Shown: positions 18,738 through 28,629, counted from the first letter of the stretch. The stretch: DNA of 64,000 bases from JAHJQQ01 sp963737555 (GCA_963737555.1 CAVTTB010000001.1:186001-250000), one strand, 5' to 3'. The notes: generated from the letters alone by a model not told the origin. Numbers and translations: made by a program.

Positions 18738-20820
18738 GATAGGGTGCATTCTCGCCGTTGAGATTTCCGATCATGTCGAGGGCCATATCCGCCGTGGCCA
18801 ACACATTCTGCGTGCCGATCAGGTCCATTAGCCCGGTGTTGCGCATGACATCCAAGACCTGCTTTTTCAGGCCGCTGAATACCATGGTGATGCCATTACT
18901 GCGTAACCGCTCGACGAGATGACGGATGATTTCTTCGCCTGAAGAGTCGAGCTGATTGATACCATCGCCGACCACCAGCAGATATCTGGCTTTGGGATGC
19001 TTAGCCACTTCCTCAAGGATGGCGTCTTCGAAATAGGACACATTGGCGAAATAGAGCGAACCATCGAAGCGCATGCAGATGACATGCTCGCTGACGGGCA
19101 GATTATTGACCCGCGCATCACGCAGCGTGCCGTCGTGATGGCGGCCAAGAATCGCCACACGTGGCGACATGGTGCGATACAGGTAGAGGATGATGGCAAG
19201 TCCGGCGCCGATCATGATGCCATTGTCCAGATGGGGGGCAAAGGCAAGGGTGGCGACGAAGGTCACCAGCGAAGCAGCCCCGTCATGCTTGTTGGCATGC
19301 CACGCGTGTTTGATCGCCTGGAAGTTGATGAGACCGACAACCGCCATCATGATGACTGCGGCCAGTGCGGCTTGGGGCAAATGATAGAGCAGTGGAGTCA
19401 GCAGCAGCAGGGTAATCATCACAATGATGCCTGTGAATACATTGGACAATCCGGTTTTTGCGCCGGCATTGAGATTGACTGCCGAACGCGAGAACGAGCC
19501 GCTCACCGGAAAGGACTGGCTGAAACTGCCGACGATATTGGCTATGCCCTGGCCCAGCAGTTCCTGGTTGGGGTCGATGCGCTGCTTGGTTTTGGCGGCA
19601 ATGGCTTTGGCCACGGAAATGGCTTCCATGAAGCCAACCAGCGAGATCACCAGTGCGCTCGAGAGCAATGTCATGAGGGTGCTCCAGTCCAACTTGGGCA
19701 GCTCGAATCTGGGCAGTCCGGAGGGAATGCTGCCGACCACTTCACCGCCGCCAGAAAGTGCGAGCTCGCCCTTGCTGAGTTTCTTGATGCGATAGTGGTA
19801 TTTCTCAGCCTTTTCAGCCGGAGGCACGCGATCCTTGAGATAGAATTTGTCCGCTTCACCGTTGACGCCGGGCACGCGCTCCAGTGTGAATTTGCGCAGG
19901 GTGCGCGAGGACTGGCGGTTCTCATCCTCAACATCTTTGAGCGAAGAATTTAGCAACGCAATTTCATAGCCGAGCGCGGCAATCACAGTATCGTTGCCGT
20001 CCGGTTCATTTTCCAATATCTGGAGCCGTCCCTGCTTAGTGGCAATCTCGTTGCTGATGGTGGTAAGACGGGCTTCGCTTTGCGCGGCCATCTCCACGAC
20101 TTCGCGTACTTCGGAATCCATGATCTGGTCAATCCCGGCCTTGGTATTATGTTCGTAACCAATCGCCCAGCTGGTAATGGTCGTGACGGCAACTGCGATC
20201 AGCACGCCGGGAAGCTTCGGTGCATATTTCTTTAGGCTCCACATGATGGCGAGTGCAGTAACGCCCATGATCAACGTGGGAAGGTGCGTGTCGCCGAGTT
20301 GTTGCAGGACGCCCCAGATGTCCTGAATGAAATGTTCACTCCGTCCCATGGAGACGCCGAACAGTTTATTCAGTTGCGACAGGCCGATGATAATGGCTGC
20401 GGCATTGGTGAATCCGACGATCACCGGATGGGATAGGAAATTGACCACTACACCAAGTTTGAACAGCCCCAAGGCAATTTGAATCAGCCCGACCAACAGC
20501 GCCAGCATAATCGCCAATGCGATGAATTGTTCGGAACCGGCTGCGGCGAACGGCGCCAGTGCGGAAGCTGTCAACAGAGAAACGACGGCCACCGGGCCGG
20601 TGGCCAGCTGGGCCGAAGATCCCCACATGGCGGCAATGATACCGGGCAGGAAGGCAGCATAGAGACCGTAATAGGCAGGTAGGCCGGCCAGTTGGGCATA
20701 GGCCATGGATTGAGGGATCAACACCAGCGCAACGGTGATGCCGGCCATCAGGTCGGCCTTGATATTTTTGGCGCTGAATGGCAACCAGTTTAGAAAAGGC
20801 AGTAAGCGTTGCGGTGACAT
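18718..20820 (-). CDS. SulP-family anion transporter with C-terminal STAS domain
   Basis: About 700 residues from MSPQRLLPF (20820). The family core is clear: VALVLIPQSMAYAQLAGLPAY, PVAVVSLLTASAL, and PVSGSFSRSAVN, then a STAS domain near the C-terminus (ICMRFDGSLYFAN, LLVVGDGINQLDSSGEE). SulP proteins carry sulfate, bicarbonate or other anions across the inner membrane. Unusually, a charged, coiled-coil-like insert of roughly 120 residues (bases ~19735-20140) interrupts the membrane domain. An upstream start at 20901 would overlap the Usp-like gene. That gene lies 50 bp upstream on the same strand, suggesting an operon. Confidence 0.88.
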   Translation of the reverse strand: MSPQRLLPFLNWLPFSAKNIKADLMAGITVALVLIPQSMAYAQLAGLPAYYGLYAAFLPGIIAAMWGSSAQLATGPVAVVSLLTASALAPFAAAGSEQFIALAIMLALLVGLIQIALGLFKLGVVVNFLSHPVIVGFTNAAAIIIGLSQLNKLFGVSMGRSEHFIQDIWGVLQQLGDTHLPTLIMGVTALAIMWSLKKYAPKLPGVLIAVAVTTITSWAIGYEHNTKAGIDQIMDSEVREVVEMAAQSEARLTTISNEIATKQGRLQILENEPDGNDTVIAALGYEIALLNSSLKDVEDENRQSSRTLRKFTLERVPGVNGEADKFYLKDRVPPAEKAEKYHYRIKKLSKGELALSGGGEVVGSIPSGLPRFELPKLDWSTLMTLLSSALVISLVGFMEAISVAKAIAAKTKQRIDPNQELLGQGIANIVGSFSQSFPVSGSFSRSAVNLNAGAKTGLSNVFTGIIVMITLLLLTPLLYHLPQAALAAVIMMAVVGLINFQAIKHAWHANKHDGAASLVTFVATLAFAPHLDNGIMIGAGLAIILYLYRTMSPRVAILGRHHDGTLRDARVNNLPVSEHVICMRFDGSLYFANVSYFEDAILEEVAKHPKARYLLVVGDGINQLDSSGEEIIRHLVERLRSNGITMVFSGLKKQVLDVMRNTGLMDLIGTQNVLATADMALDMIGNLNGENAPYPIADCA

Positions 20821-20870
20821 TAATCTGTAATCTCGTAGGTGATTGTGCTGATGAAGTTGGTGGTATTTGT

Positions 20871-21290
20871 TTAGTCCGGTATCGCCACGACCAAAGGGCA
20901 TTCCAATTTGTTCCAGGGGTCGCTGTGCTCTCTGTAATCCGGTGCAGCCCAGCTGCTAACGGTGTCGATTACTACGGTCGAGATGTTGCCGTGTGTATTG
21001 GCGTACTGGACGATGTTCCTGCTGCCCAGACCGCTTTCCTGCGTCAACCGGCTAGGGATTCCATCTCGGTGCAGCTGCTGGAGGAATTCATCCAGGACTG
21101 GCGGCAGGACTTTCTGTTCGCTCGTGAGCATGATGTCGAGGCCCGCATCCATGCGTCGACACAGGTTGCCGGCGTATGACAGCAATCGCGGCTCAACGTG
21201 TTGTCCCTTGATCGCAAGCAAGATGTACTTACTCGGTAGGTTCGGCATCAGAGAGCACTCGTGGCATGAGGGTATCTCGACAGGTTTCAT
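20871..21290 (-). CDS. Small universal-stress-protein-like protein
   Basis: About 125-139 residues; the core MPNLPSKYILLAIKG, RRMDAGLDIML and STVVIDTVSSW has the alternating beta/alpha pattern of a Usp/nucleotide-binding fold, but no clear G-x2-G-x9-G ATP loop is visible. Either the ATG at 21290 or the one at 21248 may start it. It lies directly upstream of the SulP gene and probably regulates or senses alongside the transporter; this is inference from context. Confidence 0.6.
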   Translation of the reverse strand: MKPVEIPSCHECSLMPNLPSKYILLAIKGQHVEPRLLSYAGNLCRRMDAGLDIMLTSEQKVLPPVLDEFLQQLHRDGIPSRLTQESGLGSRNIVQYANTHGNISTVVIDTVSSWAAPDYREHSDPWNKLECPLVVAIPD

Positions 21291-21659
21291 TCCATAGAGG
21301 CGTGATTCCGTTGTGTAATTTGGGGTGCGCCGACATAAACAATACTGATGGCGGTAGAAAAACGGCCGCGCTGCGCTTGGTGTTCAAGGTCGATTGTTTC
21401 ATGGTGCAACATCTAGGCAGAAGTAATCAATCTAGCCTACGCAGTATGTGTGCCATGCCCGCGAAATATCAAAAAACTGTTGTTTATATTGATAAATCCA
21501 CTCAAGTGAAGCGGGTGGCTGGGGGCGCCTGCTTGTTGCAAAGTACACTGCCTACTCTGGTAATAATTTGGCGCATTGGTTAATGCAATGTTTTAAATAT
21601 TAATTATAGATATATCCAAGATGTTGCATTTTGCACCTACGGGGATAGAATGTAACACG

Positions 21660-23132
21660 ATGAATTCTTTGCGCAAAAAGATCACATTTGGTTATTACGG
21701 GATCGGCGCCCTGATAGTGGGCTTGGCGCTGTTTGCCTTTGTCGAACTGCGCTTGATCGAAGGAAAAGTGCTGGCCGGCGGACGAATTTCCGAGTTCTTC
21801 GATGTGTCGCTGGAGATCCGTCGCTTCGAGAAGAATTACTTTCTTTACCACCAGACGACCGATGCCGTCGAGAACGAGGCCTACGTTACCCGCGCGCAGC
21901 GCCTATTGCAGTATCACTTCCCCGATTTTTCCGCGCTGACCAATGCCGCGCGGATTACGGAACTGCAGAAATTACTCGCCGACTATGGACGTCTCATGGC
22001 TGAGTATGCTCGTAGTGGACCGGCCCAGGGCGAGGCGCTGGAAAACCGTATCCGCAAGGCCGGCAAAGAGATCGTCACGCTTGCCGATGAGATGGCCAGG
22101 GCGGAACGGATGCGCTTGCAGACGTCGCTGGCACAGCATCGTTTCAGTCTGATTGTTTCCATCGTGGCGCTGACACTGTTGGTGATCGTGATCGGGCGGA
22201 TGCTTTCACGGATGGTGGCGCGGCCACTGAAACAGATGGAGGAAAGCATGGAGGCCGTAGCCAACGGCGGCCGCGATCAGATTGATATTCCCTCCAACGA
22301 CCGCGAACTGGTTTCGCTGACCAATGCCTTCAATCATGTCCTGCATGAATCGGAGTTACGACAGACGCATCTGCTGCGCGCGGAGAAATTGGCTTCATTG
22401 GGTACGCTATTGTCCGGCGTTGCCCATGAACTCAATAACCCGCTGTCGAATATCTCCACCTCCTGTCAGATTTTACTCGAGGAATTGGAATCGGCCGAAC
22501 CCGAATTCAAACGGGAATTGCTCACGCAGATCGATGAGCAGACCGGACGTGCACGCAATATTGTCCGTTCCTTGCTGGATTTCGCTCGCGACCGTGAATT
22601 CAAGCGCGAGAGACTGCCACTTGCCGAGTTGGTCACCGAGACGTTGCGCTTCCTGAAGGGGCAAGTGCCGACCAATGTCGCAATTGTCACGGACATTCCG
22701 CCGGACATTACCATCGATGGTGATAAGCAGCGTCTGCAGCAAGTGTTTTTGAACCTAATCAAGAATGCATTCGAAGCACTGGATCAGGACGGTGAGATCG
22801 TCATCCGCGCCGTGCGGCGTGGTCCTGAACAAGCAACAGATATATCCGGTCGTTTCAAATTCAACACCCAATGCTATGCCGGTGATGAAGTTGTAGAGAT
22901 CGAAATTCGTGACAGTGGCCACGGTATTCCTCAAGACGTATTGCCGCGTATTTTCGATCCTTTTTTCACCACCAAGGACGTGGGTAAGGGCTCCGGATTG
23001 GGGCTATACATCGTTTACAAGATCATCGAGGAACACGGCGGCTGTATCGCGGCGGAATGCACTCCGGGCAAAGGAACGGCCTTCCATATCCGTCTGCCGC
23101 TACACAATGCGCCCGGCGCACCAACTCCATAA
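21660..23132 (+). CDS. Membrane sensor histidine kinase
   Basis: 490 residues. Two membrane helices (about 9-30 and 163-182) flank a ~130-residue periplasmic helical sensor. A HAMP domain follows, then HisKA with H256 in GVAHELNNPLSN, and an HATPase domain with N box NLIKNAFEAL, G1 DSGHGIP, F box FDPFFTTK and G2 GKGSGLGLYI. It would autophosphorylate and pass phosphate to the sigma-54 regulator starting 15 bp after its stop. The ATG at 21660 fits the first helix better than the one at 21621. The ~370-bp upstream gap is AT-rich and should hold the operon promoter. Confidence 0.9.
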   Translation: MNSLRKKITFGYYGIGALIVGLALFAFVELRLIEGKVLAGGRISEFFDVSLEIRRFEKNYFLYHQTTDAVENEAYVTRAQRLLQYHFPDFSALTNAARITELQKLLADYGRLMAEYARSGPAQGEALENRIRKAGKEIVTLADEMARAERMRLQTSLAQHRFSLIVSIVALTLLVIVIGRMLSRMVARPLKQMEESMEAVANGGRDQIDIPSNDRELVSLTNAFNHVLHESELRQTHLLRAEKLASLGTLLSGVAHELNNPLSNISTSCQILLEELESAEPEFKRELLTQIDEQTGRARNIVRSLLDFARDREFKRERLPLAELVTETLRFLKGQVPTNVAIVTDIPPDITIDGDKQRLQQVFLNLIKNAFEALDQDGEIVIRAVRRGPEQATDISGRFKFNTQCYAGDEVVEIEIRDSGHGIPQDVLPRIFDPFFTTKDVGKGSGLGLYIVYKIIEEHGGCIAAECTPGKGTAFHIRLPLHNAPGAPTP

Positions 23133-23147
23133 GACAGGTCTGCAACC

Positions 23148-24510
23148 ATGGCAACTTCGGGAAAACTATTGATTGTCGACGACGAGAAGGTCGCGTTGAA
23201 AAACCTTGAGCATGTGCTGAAAAAAGAGGGTTACGAGGTGACCGCCACGCAAAGTGGTGCTAATGCGCTGGCATTGCTGGATAAGCAACCATTCGATGTC
23301 GTGCTCACCGACCTGCGTATGGAAAAAGTGGACGGCATGCAATTGTTGAAAAAGTGCCGTGAAACTTGTCCGGACAGCGAAGTGATTATGATCACCGGGT
23401 TCGCTACGCTGGAATCGGCGGTGGACGCCATGAAGCACGGTGCGTTCTATTACATCGCCAAACCATTCCGCCTCGACGAGGTGCGTAAAGTGGTTGCCGA
23501 GGCAATAGAGAAAATCCGGCTGAAGCGGGAAAACCAGGTACTGCGGGCTCAGATCGAAAGCTACCAGGGCAAGGTCAAGATCATAACCCAGGATCGCCGC
23601 CATGCAGCGCCTGCTCGAGATGGCGCGGCAGGTGGCGCCAACCGATTGCAATGTGTTGTTGACTGGCGAGTCCGGTACCGGCAAGGAATTATTCGCCCGC
23701 TATCTGCATTGTCACAGTGGCCGCGCTGCGGGTCCGTTCGTGGCAGTGAACTGTGGTGCCTTCAACGAGGAATTACTGGCCAATGAATTGTTCGGTCATG
23801 AGAAAGGTGCATACACCGGCGCGATCAGCGACAAAAAAGGGCTGATCGAAACCGCCTCGGCCGGCACATTGTTCCTTGATGAAATCACCGAAATGTCGCC
23901 CGCAATGCAGGTGAAATTACTGCGCGTGATCCAGGAGCGTGAACTGTTGCGTCTAGGCGGAACTGAACCCGTGAAGGTTGATGTGCGTTTTATCGCCTCC
24001 ACTAACCGCGATCTACAGGAAAGTGTGAAAAACGCCAGTTTCCGCCAGGATCTTTATTTCCGTCTCAATGTGGTGAATCTTCATATTCCACCACTCTCAC
24101 AACGCCGAGAAGACATCCCATTGCTCGCCTACTACTGTCTTAAAAAATTTTCCGCGCTGATGAAGAAAACGGTGGTGGATATTTCGCCGGAAGCGATGGG
24201 CTTGCTCAAGGTCTATGGTTTTCCCGGCAACGTGCGCGAACTGGAAAACATCATCGAGCGGGGCGTGGCGATTGTCGGTGGGGATACCATCGAGGTCGCC
24301 CATTTGCCGGATGATCTGCGAGATCTGAACATTCGCACCTTCCGCAGAAAGGACGGCAAGATTCCCTCGCTCGACGAGCAGGAAAAGGAATACATCCACT
24401 GGGTGCTGCAGGAGGCCAATGGCAACCAGACGCTCGCCGCACAACTACTGGGGATCGACCGGGTATCGTTATGGCGAAAGCTGAAACGCTATGAACTAAA
24501 CTCGGATTGA
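23148..24510 (+). CDS. Sigma-54-dependent response regulator (single frame break)
   Basis: Composite of about 453 residues, the normal NtrC-family length. Receiver domain: acidic pair D11/D12 in LLIVDDE, phosphoacceptor D55 in LTDLRM. AAA+ domain: GESGTGKELFARY, sigma-54 contact loop GAYTGA, GTLFLDEITEMSPAMQ. A Fis-type HTH closes it (QTLAAQLLGIDRVSLWRKL). The frame changes at 23590-23605, where IITQD is followed by one extra base; the paralogue at 2284 reads straight through (IITRNPAMHNLL). It is probably cotranscribed with the upstream kinase. The likely target is the convergent small gene with a sigma-54 promoter. Confidence 0.9.
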
Positions 24511-24542
24511 GTGTTGGTGATTACCGTAATCGGTGGGATAAA

Positions 24543-24785
24543 TCAGGCGGCTATTTCCTCGCTGCCCAGCATGCTCGTGGAGTTCGAGGGGTTCTTGTCG
24601 GATAAGACTGGAGTCGCGGCAATCGATTCGTTGAGCAACTGCTGTGCTTCGCCGTCGCGTGCGACCCGCGTATACATCTCGACGTAAAGCAAGTGCGCTT
24701 TGCGGCGGGTTGGCAGGAATTCGCCGGAATCGAATGAGCCTGGTTTTGTCAGTGCGTGGAAGATGGCTTTGATCAGGGATTTCAT
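24543..24785 (-). CDS. Small protein expressed from a sigma-54 promoter
   Basis: 80 residues from the ATG at 24785 (MKSLIKAIFHALTKPGSF), preceded by an AAGGA ribosome site. The product starts with a short amphipathic helix, then a basic/helical segment (RRKAHLLYVEMYTRVARDG) and a polar tail. It has no cleavable signal and no family I recognise. The gene converges on the response regulator (32 bp between stops), and its promoter matches the sigma-54 consensus, so it is a probable direct target of the adjacent two-component system. Confidence 0.6.
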   Translation of the reverse strand: MKSLIKAIFHALTKPGSFDSGEFLPTRRKAHLLYVEMYTRVARDGEAQQLLNESIAATPVLSDKNPSNSTSMLGSEEIAA

Positions 24786-24822
24786 GGGGTAGTCCTTAAA
24801 CTCTGAGGGATACCCGATGTAA

Positions 24823-24839
24823 TGCACGCGCCGCGCCAA
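24823..24839 (-). promoter_or_regulatory. Sigma-54 (-24/-12) promoter
   Basis: Read on the minus strand, TTGGCGCGGCGCGTGCA carries the invariant GG (24837-24836) and GC (24825-24824) with exactly 10 nt between them and the extended TGGC/TGCA flanks. Transcription would begin about 12 nt further on, leaving a leader of roughly 27 nt before the ATG at 24785. Confidence 0.65.
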
Positions 24840-25155
24840 TGCTGAAAACTCTTCAACTGCATGATTAATATGTATAAAAAACACCCAGACCAATATTGTA
24901 ATTGATGCGAAATGCAACCCTTTTTGCATTGATCGGCTTGGTATTTGTTTTTATTGCGTATTTTATCGAGTTTCTATATTAACAGCGCTGTTGCGATGTG
25001 TAGCGGGTTGAGGCTGTAATGGATTGCTATGAGGCCGTATCTACCCGCGGGGTGTGTAGGCGGACACGGTATGCGCAAGTCCGATACCTAGACAGTTACG
25101 CATGGGCTATCGATGACTTTCGATGTGCGCTTGCGGGTGAGCCCGCCATTTTTGA

Positions 25156-25244
25156 ATTCTGGATGCCTACCTGCTACTTCTTAATCGCGATGGCACCATG
25201 ATGCTGGTGGGCGCGCTAGCGGAACCGCATCCATCTCCGGTTAT
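25156..25244 (+). pseudogene. Alcohol dehydrogenase gene fragment
   Basis: About 90 bp matching, roughly four bases in five by eye, the stretch at 28329-28420 of the zinc alcohol dehydrogenase gene (the region encoding LDAYLQLLKRDGTMTLVGAP). The copy has stops and frame changes and cannot be expressed. It runs directly into the methyltransferase fragment at 25243. Weaker similarity may extend further upstream. Confidence 0.65.
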
Positions 25245-25468
25245 ATTTTCGGTCCCAAGACGGCATCCTTGGGCAGGATGTGATAGACGCGGCGCGTTGT
25301 CTATGTGTCAACCATCGGCAGTCTGAATCTGGCCGCTGTGGTCAATGTGGTGCTCTACGACAGAATGGCAAAATCGGCTATGACCGTCGCGAATAATGAA
25401 TTGATCCTTAGAAGTCGAGATAAAAACAATAACCTAAGAATTAAGAGTCCGGCTGCACATGAGACCGT
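25243..25468 (+). pseudogene. Duplicated 3' fragment of the SpoU-type methyltransferase gene
   Basis: About 226 bp nearly identical to 18455-18688, covering SpoU motifs 2 and 3 (TIGSLNLAAVVNVVLYD and ANNEL...RSRDKNNN remain readable). A small deletion breaks the frame near 25290. No promoter or start precedes it. From here to 25813 I see no further gene. Confidence 0.8.
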
Positions 25469-25813
25469 GTGGTCAGCATTACCCAGCGCCGAAACCCATC
25501 CTGGAAAATAATACAGAGTTGCTCCCATTTCCATTTTCCAACAGGCCTGCGCAATCATCACCATTGCAGGACACAGTCAGTGATAATGCTCCGACACCGA
25601 TGATGCAGTGGCGGGGTGTGAAGTATGTGAGATATATCAATCATTCCTCACCCTGGACAGGCGAAACTGTTCTAAAAATGGTTCTGTGCCTTGACGATGC
25701 TGACGACAGCATCGATAGTGCTTTGGTCAAAATTACCTGTCAGTTCCCATGAACCAGGCGAGCAGGGGGCGAGTCTCCCTATTACATACTTACATCAATG
25801 CGTTGGTTGTATC

Positions 25814-26341
25814 ATGACTTCGTCGCCTTTCCATGCCGGTGAGATTTACGCGCAGCAACGCTGGGGCGATCCGGAGCTGTGGACCGAGTCGCGTATAAAC
25901 CAGCTTATCTGGGATCGCATCCCGGAACAGATGCATGCCAGGATAGAGGCGGTGCCATTCTTCTTCCTCGCAACCAGTTCACCCGACGGTCGTTGCGACT
26001 GTTCGTTCAAGGGTGGCGGACCCGGCCTGGTCAAGGTGCTGGATTCGGCTCGCCTGGCTTTCCCGCATTTTGAAGCGCGGGTTAAAGGTAACGGTGCCTA
26101 TATGAGCCTTGGCAACGTCCTGCTTAATTCTTACATCAGCATGTTGTTTATCGACTTCACTGATGGCGCTCGCCTGCGCGTGAACGGCAAGGCGTCCATC
26201 CATGAAGATGCGGAAATGATGGCGTTGTTCCCACAAGCGGAATGTGTTGTTGTCGTGGACATTGAACTGGTTATGCCGAGCTGTCCGAGCTACATACCCC
26301 GTCTGACCCCGGTAGAGCCATATCCCGGCACAGGGCAATGA
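25814..26341 (+). CDS. Pyridoxamine-phosphate-oxidase-like flavoprotein
   Basis: 175 residues from the ATG at 25814 (MTSSPFHAGEIYAQQRWG). The split-barrel flavin-binding pattern of the PPOX superfamily is visible: FFFLATSSPDGRCDCSFKG, YMSLGNVLLNSYISMLF and GARLRVNGKA. These proteins reduce or oxidise small substrates using FMN or F420; the substrate here is unknown. Its stop overlaps the next start as ATGA (26338-26341), so it is translationally coupled to the radical SAM protein. An in-frame ATG at 25691 would add a segment unlike the family. Confidence 0.85.
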   Translation: MTSSPFHAGEIYAQQRWGDPELWTESRINQLIWDRIPEQMHARIEAVPFFFLATSSPDGRCDCSFKGGGPGLVKVLDSARLAFPHFEARVKGNGAYMSLGNVLLNSYISMLFIDFTDGARLRVNGKASIHEDAEMMALFPQAECVVVVDIELVMPSCPSYIPRLTPVEPYPGTGQ

Positions 26342-27294
26342 GTGCGTACCGTATTGCAATCAATGTCGAATGGACCAGCAAGTGCAATGCGCTTTGCCCG
26401 ATGTGTCCGCGGGATTTGATCGAACACCCCCAGCTCATGACCGAACAAACCTGGCGGCAGGTGCTTGATCGCCTGTCGCCGGAAGACGTGTTCCGCGTCG
26501 TCATCGCGGGCTATGGCGAACCCACCACGCATACCAAATTCTTTCAGTTCGTGGACGACATGCGCGGCCATCCGATCCGTTTCGACATGGTGAGCAACGG
26601 TCACCAGCTCGATGCCGCGCGTATCCGGCATCTGGACGGCGCGATCGGACTACTGCTGGTTTCTTTTTCCAGCATAGACCCCGAGGTGTATAAACGCGTG
26701 CATGTCAATCTCGATCAGGCGCGCGTCATGGAAAATATCCAAACAGCGCAGCGGCTCTTCAAACATACGCGGCTTGCCATCAGCCTCACACCCATGCTGG
26801 AATGTTTGCCTTCCCTGCCGGACACCATTGCCTGGCTGCGTGCGCAAGGTGTGGAAACTCTCACCATGTCGCCCACCTTGTACAATCGTGGCGGCAGTCT
26901 GAAGGAGCACGAGCTGGCCACCGACAGACTGCGGCAAATGATCCGTAAATACCGTTTGCGCTCACAGGAATTCGATTTCATTCCCAGTGTCCGGGATGTT
27001 ATCAGGCAATGGCGTAGCAACAGTTTCAAATGCATTCCGCGCAATATCGATGTTTTCATTTCAGCGACCGGCGATTACCTGTATTGCTACAACGATGTCA
27101 AACATGAGCATTCCATCGGGCATGTGGCAAACCTCGGTATCCAGGAGGTGCTGGCCAAGCGCGCTGACATGACTTCGATCCCGGCGCTCTGCAATGGCTG
27201 CAATATGCTCAACCGTTACGATGCGAAGGAATTGTTAAAAGCGGGTTTCTCTTACGCGCGCAGCAAGCTGAGGCTGGAACGGTTCACAGCCTGA
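26338..27294 (+). CDS. Radical SAM protein with SPASM-like C-terminus
   Basis: 318 residues. The 4Fe-4S motif is C16-x3-C20-x2-C23 (SKCNALCPMCPR), followed by the SAM-binding GYGEPTTH and FDMVSNGH. Near the C-terminus, cysteines in FKCIPRN, YLYCYNDV and LCNGCNM resemble a SPASM/twitch auxiliary cluster. Such enzymes mature peptides or modify small molecules. No precursor peptide gene is evident; the only tight partner is the PPOX-like flavoprotein sharing the ATGA overlap. Confidence 0.85.
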   Translation: MSAYRIAINVEWTSKCNALCPMCPRDLIEHPQLMTEQTWRQVLDRLSPEDVFRVVIAGYGEPTTHTKFFQFVDDMRGHPIRFDMVSNGHQLDAARIRHLDGAIGLLLVSFSSIDPEVYKRVHVNLDQARVMENIQTAQRLFKHTRLAISLTPMLECLPSLPDTIAWLRAQGVETLTMSPTLYNRGGSLKEHELATDRLRQMIRKYRLRSQEFDFIPSVRDVIRQWRSNSFKCIPRNIDVFISATGDYLYCYNDVKHEHSIGHVANLGIQEVLAKRADMTSIPALCNGCNMLNRYDAKELLKAGFSYARSKLRLERFTA

Positions 27295-27578
27295 CCCGGT
27301 CACTGGTTCACTCGATGTAAATAGAGAAGGGGTTTTCTTCTACTCCACATGCTCATACTCAAAATTTGAGCTACCAGCGAATTTCGATGGGCACTCGAAT
27401 TTGCCACACTCTGAACTCATACGCTCTCGACTTGTCTATACTCGGCATTTCATCAATGCCGCGTCGTTCTGTCTGAACGAAAGGCAAAGCCGGTACCGCA
27501 GTTTGCCTGCCCATCTTTATTGATTGTTGGCGCGCGCTGGCAGGGTGATTCCGCCATCTTTAACAGGAGAGTATCGAT

Positions 27579-28629
27579 ATGATTAAAAGCAAAGCCTATG
27601 CGGCACAAAGCGCCTCGAGTCCGTTGGCGGCCTTTGAAATTCAGCGTCGTGAGCCCGGTCCCGAAGACGTGCAGATCGAGATTCTCTATTGCGGTGTCTG
27701 CCATTCTGACCTGCATACGGCGCGCAATGAGTGGAAAAATACCCTTTATCCTTCCGTGCCGGGCCACGAAATCGTCGGCCGAGTCACGGCCGTGGGCAAT
27801 AAGGTGCAGGATTTCAAGGTGGGTGACCTGGCTGGCGTGGGCTGCATGGTCGACAGTTGCGGGCATTGTCCTTCGTGCGATGAAGGCGAGGAGCAGTACT
27901 GCGAGAACGGTTTTACGGGCACCTATAACGGCCCGGTCTTCGGCGGTGAAAATACCTACGGCGGTTATTCACAGTCCATCGTCGTCCAGGAATCCTTTGT
28001 CCTGCACATTCACCATGACGAAAAGGATTTGGCGAGTGTCGCGCCGCTCCTGTGTGCGGGTATCACCACCTACTCGCCGTTGCGTCATTGGGGCGCGGGT
28101 CCGGGTAAGAAGGTTGGGATTGTCGGCCTCGGCGGCCTCGGGCATATGGGAGTCAAAATCGCCCACGCCATGGGCGCGCATGTGGTGTTGTTCACCACCT
28201 CACCCGGCAAAGTCGAAGATGGCAAACGTCTGGGCGCCGACGAGGTCTGCATCTCCAAGGATCCGAAACAAATGGCGGCCCATGCCAACGAATTCGATTT
28301 CATTCTGAATACGGTCGCGGCGCCCCATAACCTGGATGCCTATCTGCAACTTCTCAAGCGCGATGGCACGATGACGCTGGTGGGTGCGCCGGCAGAACCG
28401 CATCCTTCTCCGGGGGTATTCAACCTGATCTTCAAGCGTCGCCAATTGGCCGGTTCACTGATCGGCGGGATTCGCGAAACGCAGGAGATGCTCGACTTTT
28501 GTGCCCAGCATAAAATCGTTTCGGATATCGAGATGATTCGAGATGGACTACATCAACACCGCCTATGAGCGCATGCTCAAGAGCGACGTCAAATACCGTT
28601 TCGTGATCGATATGGCGAAGTTCAAGTAA
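27579..28629 (+). CDS. Zinc-dependent NAD(P) alcohol dehydrogenase (frame break near 3' end)
   Basis: About 349 residues, the YahK/cinnamyl-alcohol type of medium-chain dehydrogenase reducing aldehydes. Catalytic zinc ligands C41 (YCGVCHSDLH) and H63 (GHEIVG) and the structural zinc cysteines C94, C97, C100 and C108 are intact, as is the Rossmann loop GLGGLGHMGVK. The frame breaks near 28540 (extra C); the adjacent frame continues EMDYINTAYERMLKSD and YRFVIDMAKFK to the TAA at 28627-28629. A GGAG ribosome site precedes the ATG. Nothing else is recognised in the 285-bp upstream gap. A fragment of a related gene lies at 25156. Confidence 0.9.

Noticed and set aside
25019..25201. 60-codon open frame before the chimeric fragment
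   Set aside because: Its end lies in the alcohol dehydrogenase scrap in a different frame from the parent gene; no ribosome site.
25459..25752. 97-codon open frame before the PPOX gene
   Set aside because: Starts within the duplicated methyltransferase scrap and shows no family pattern.
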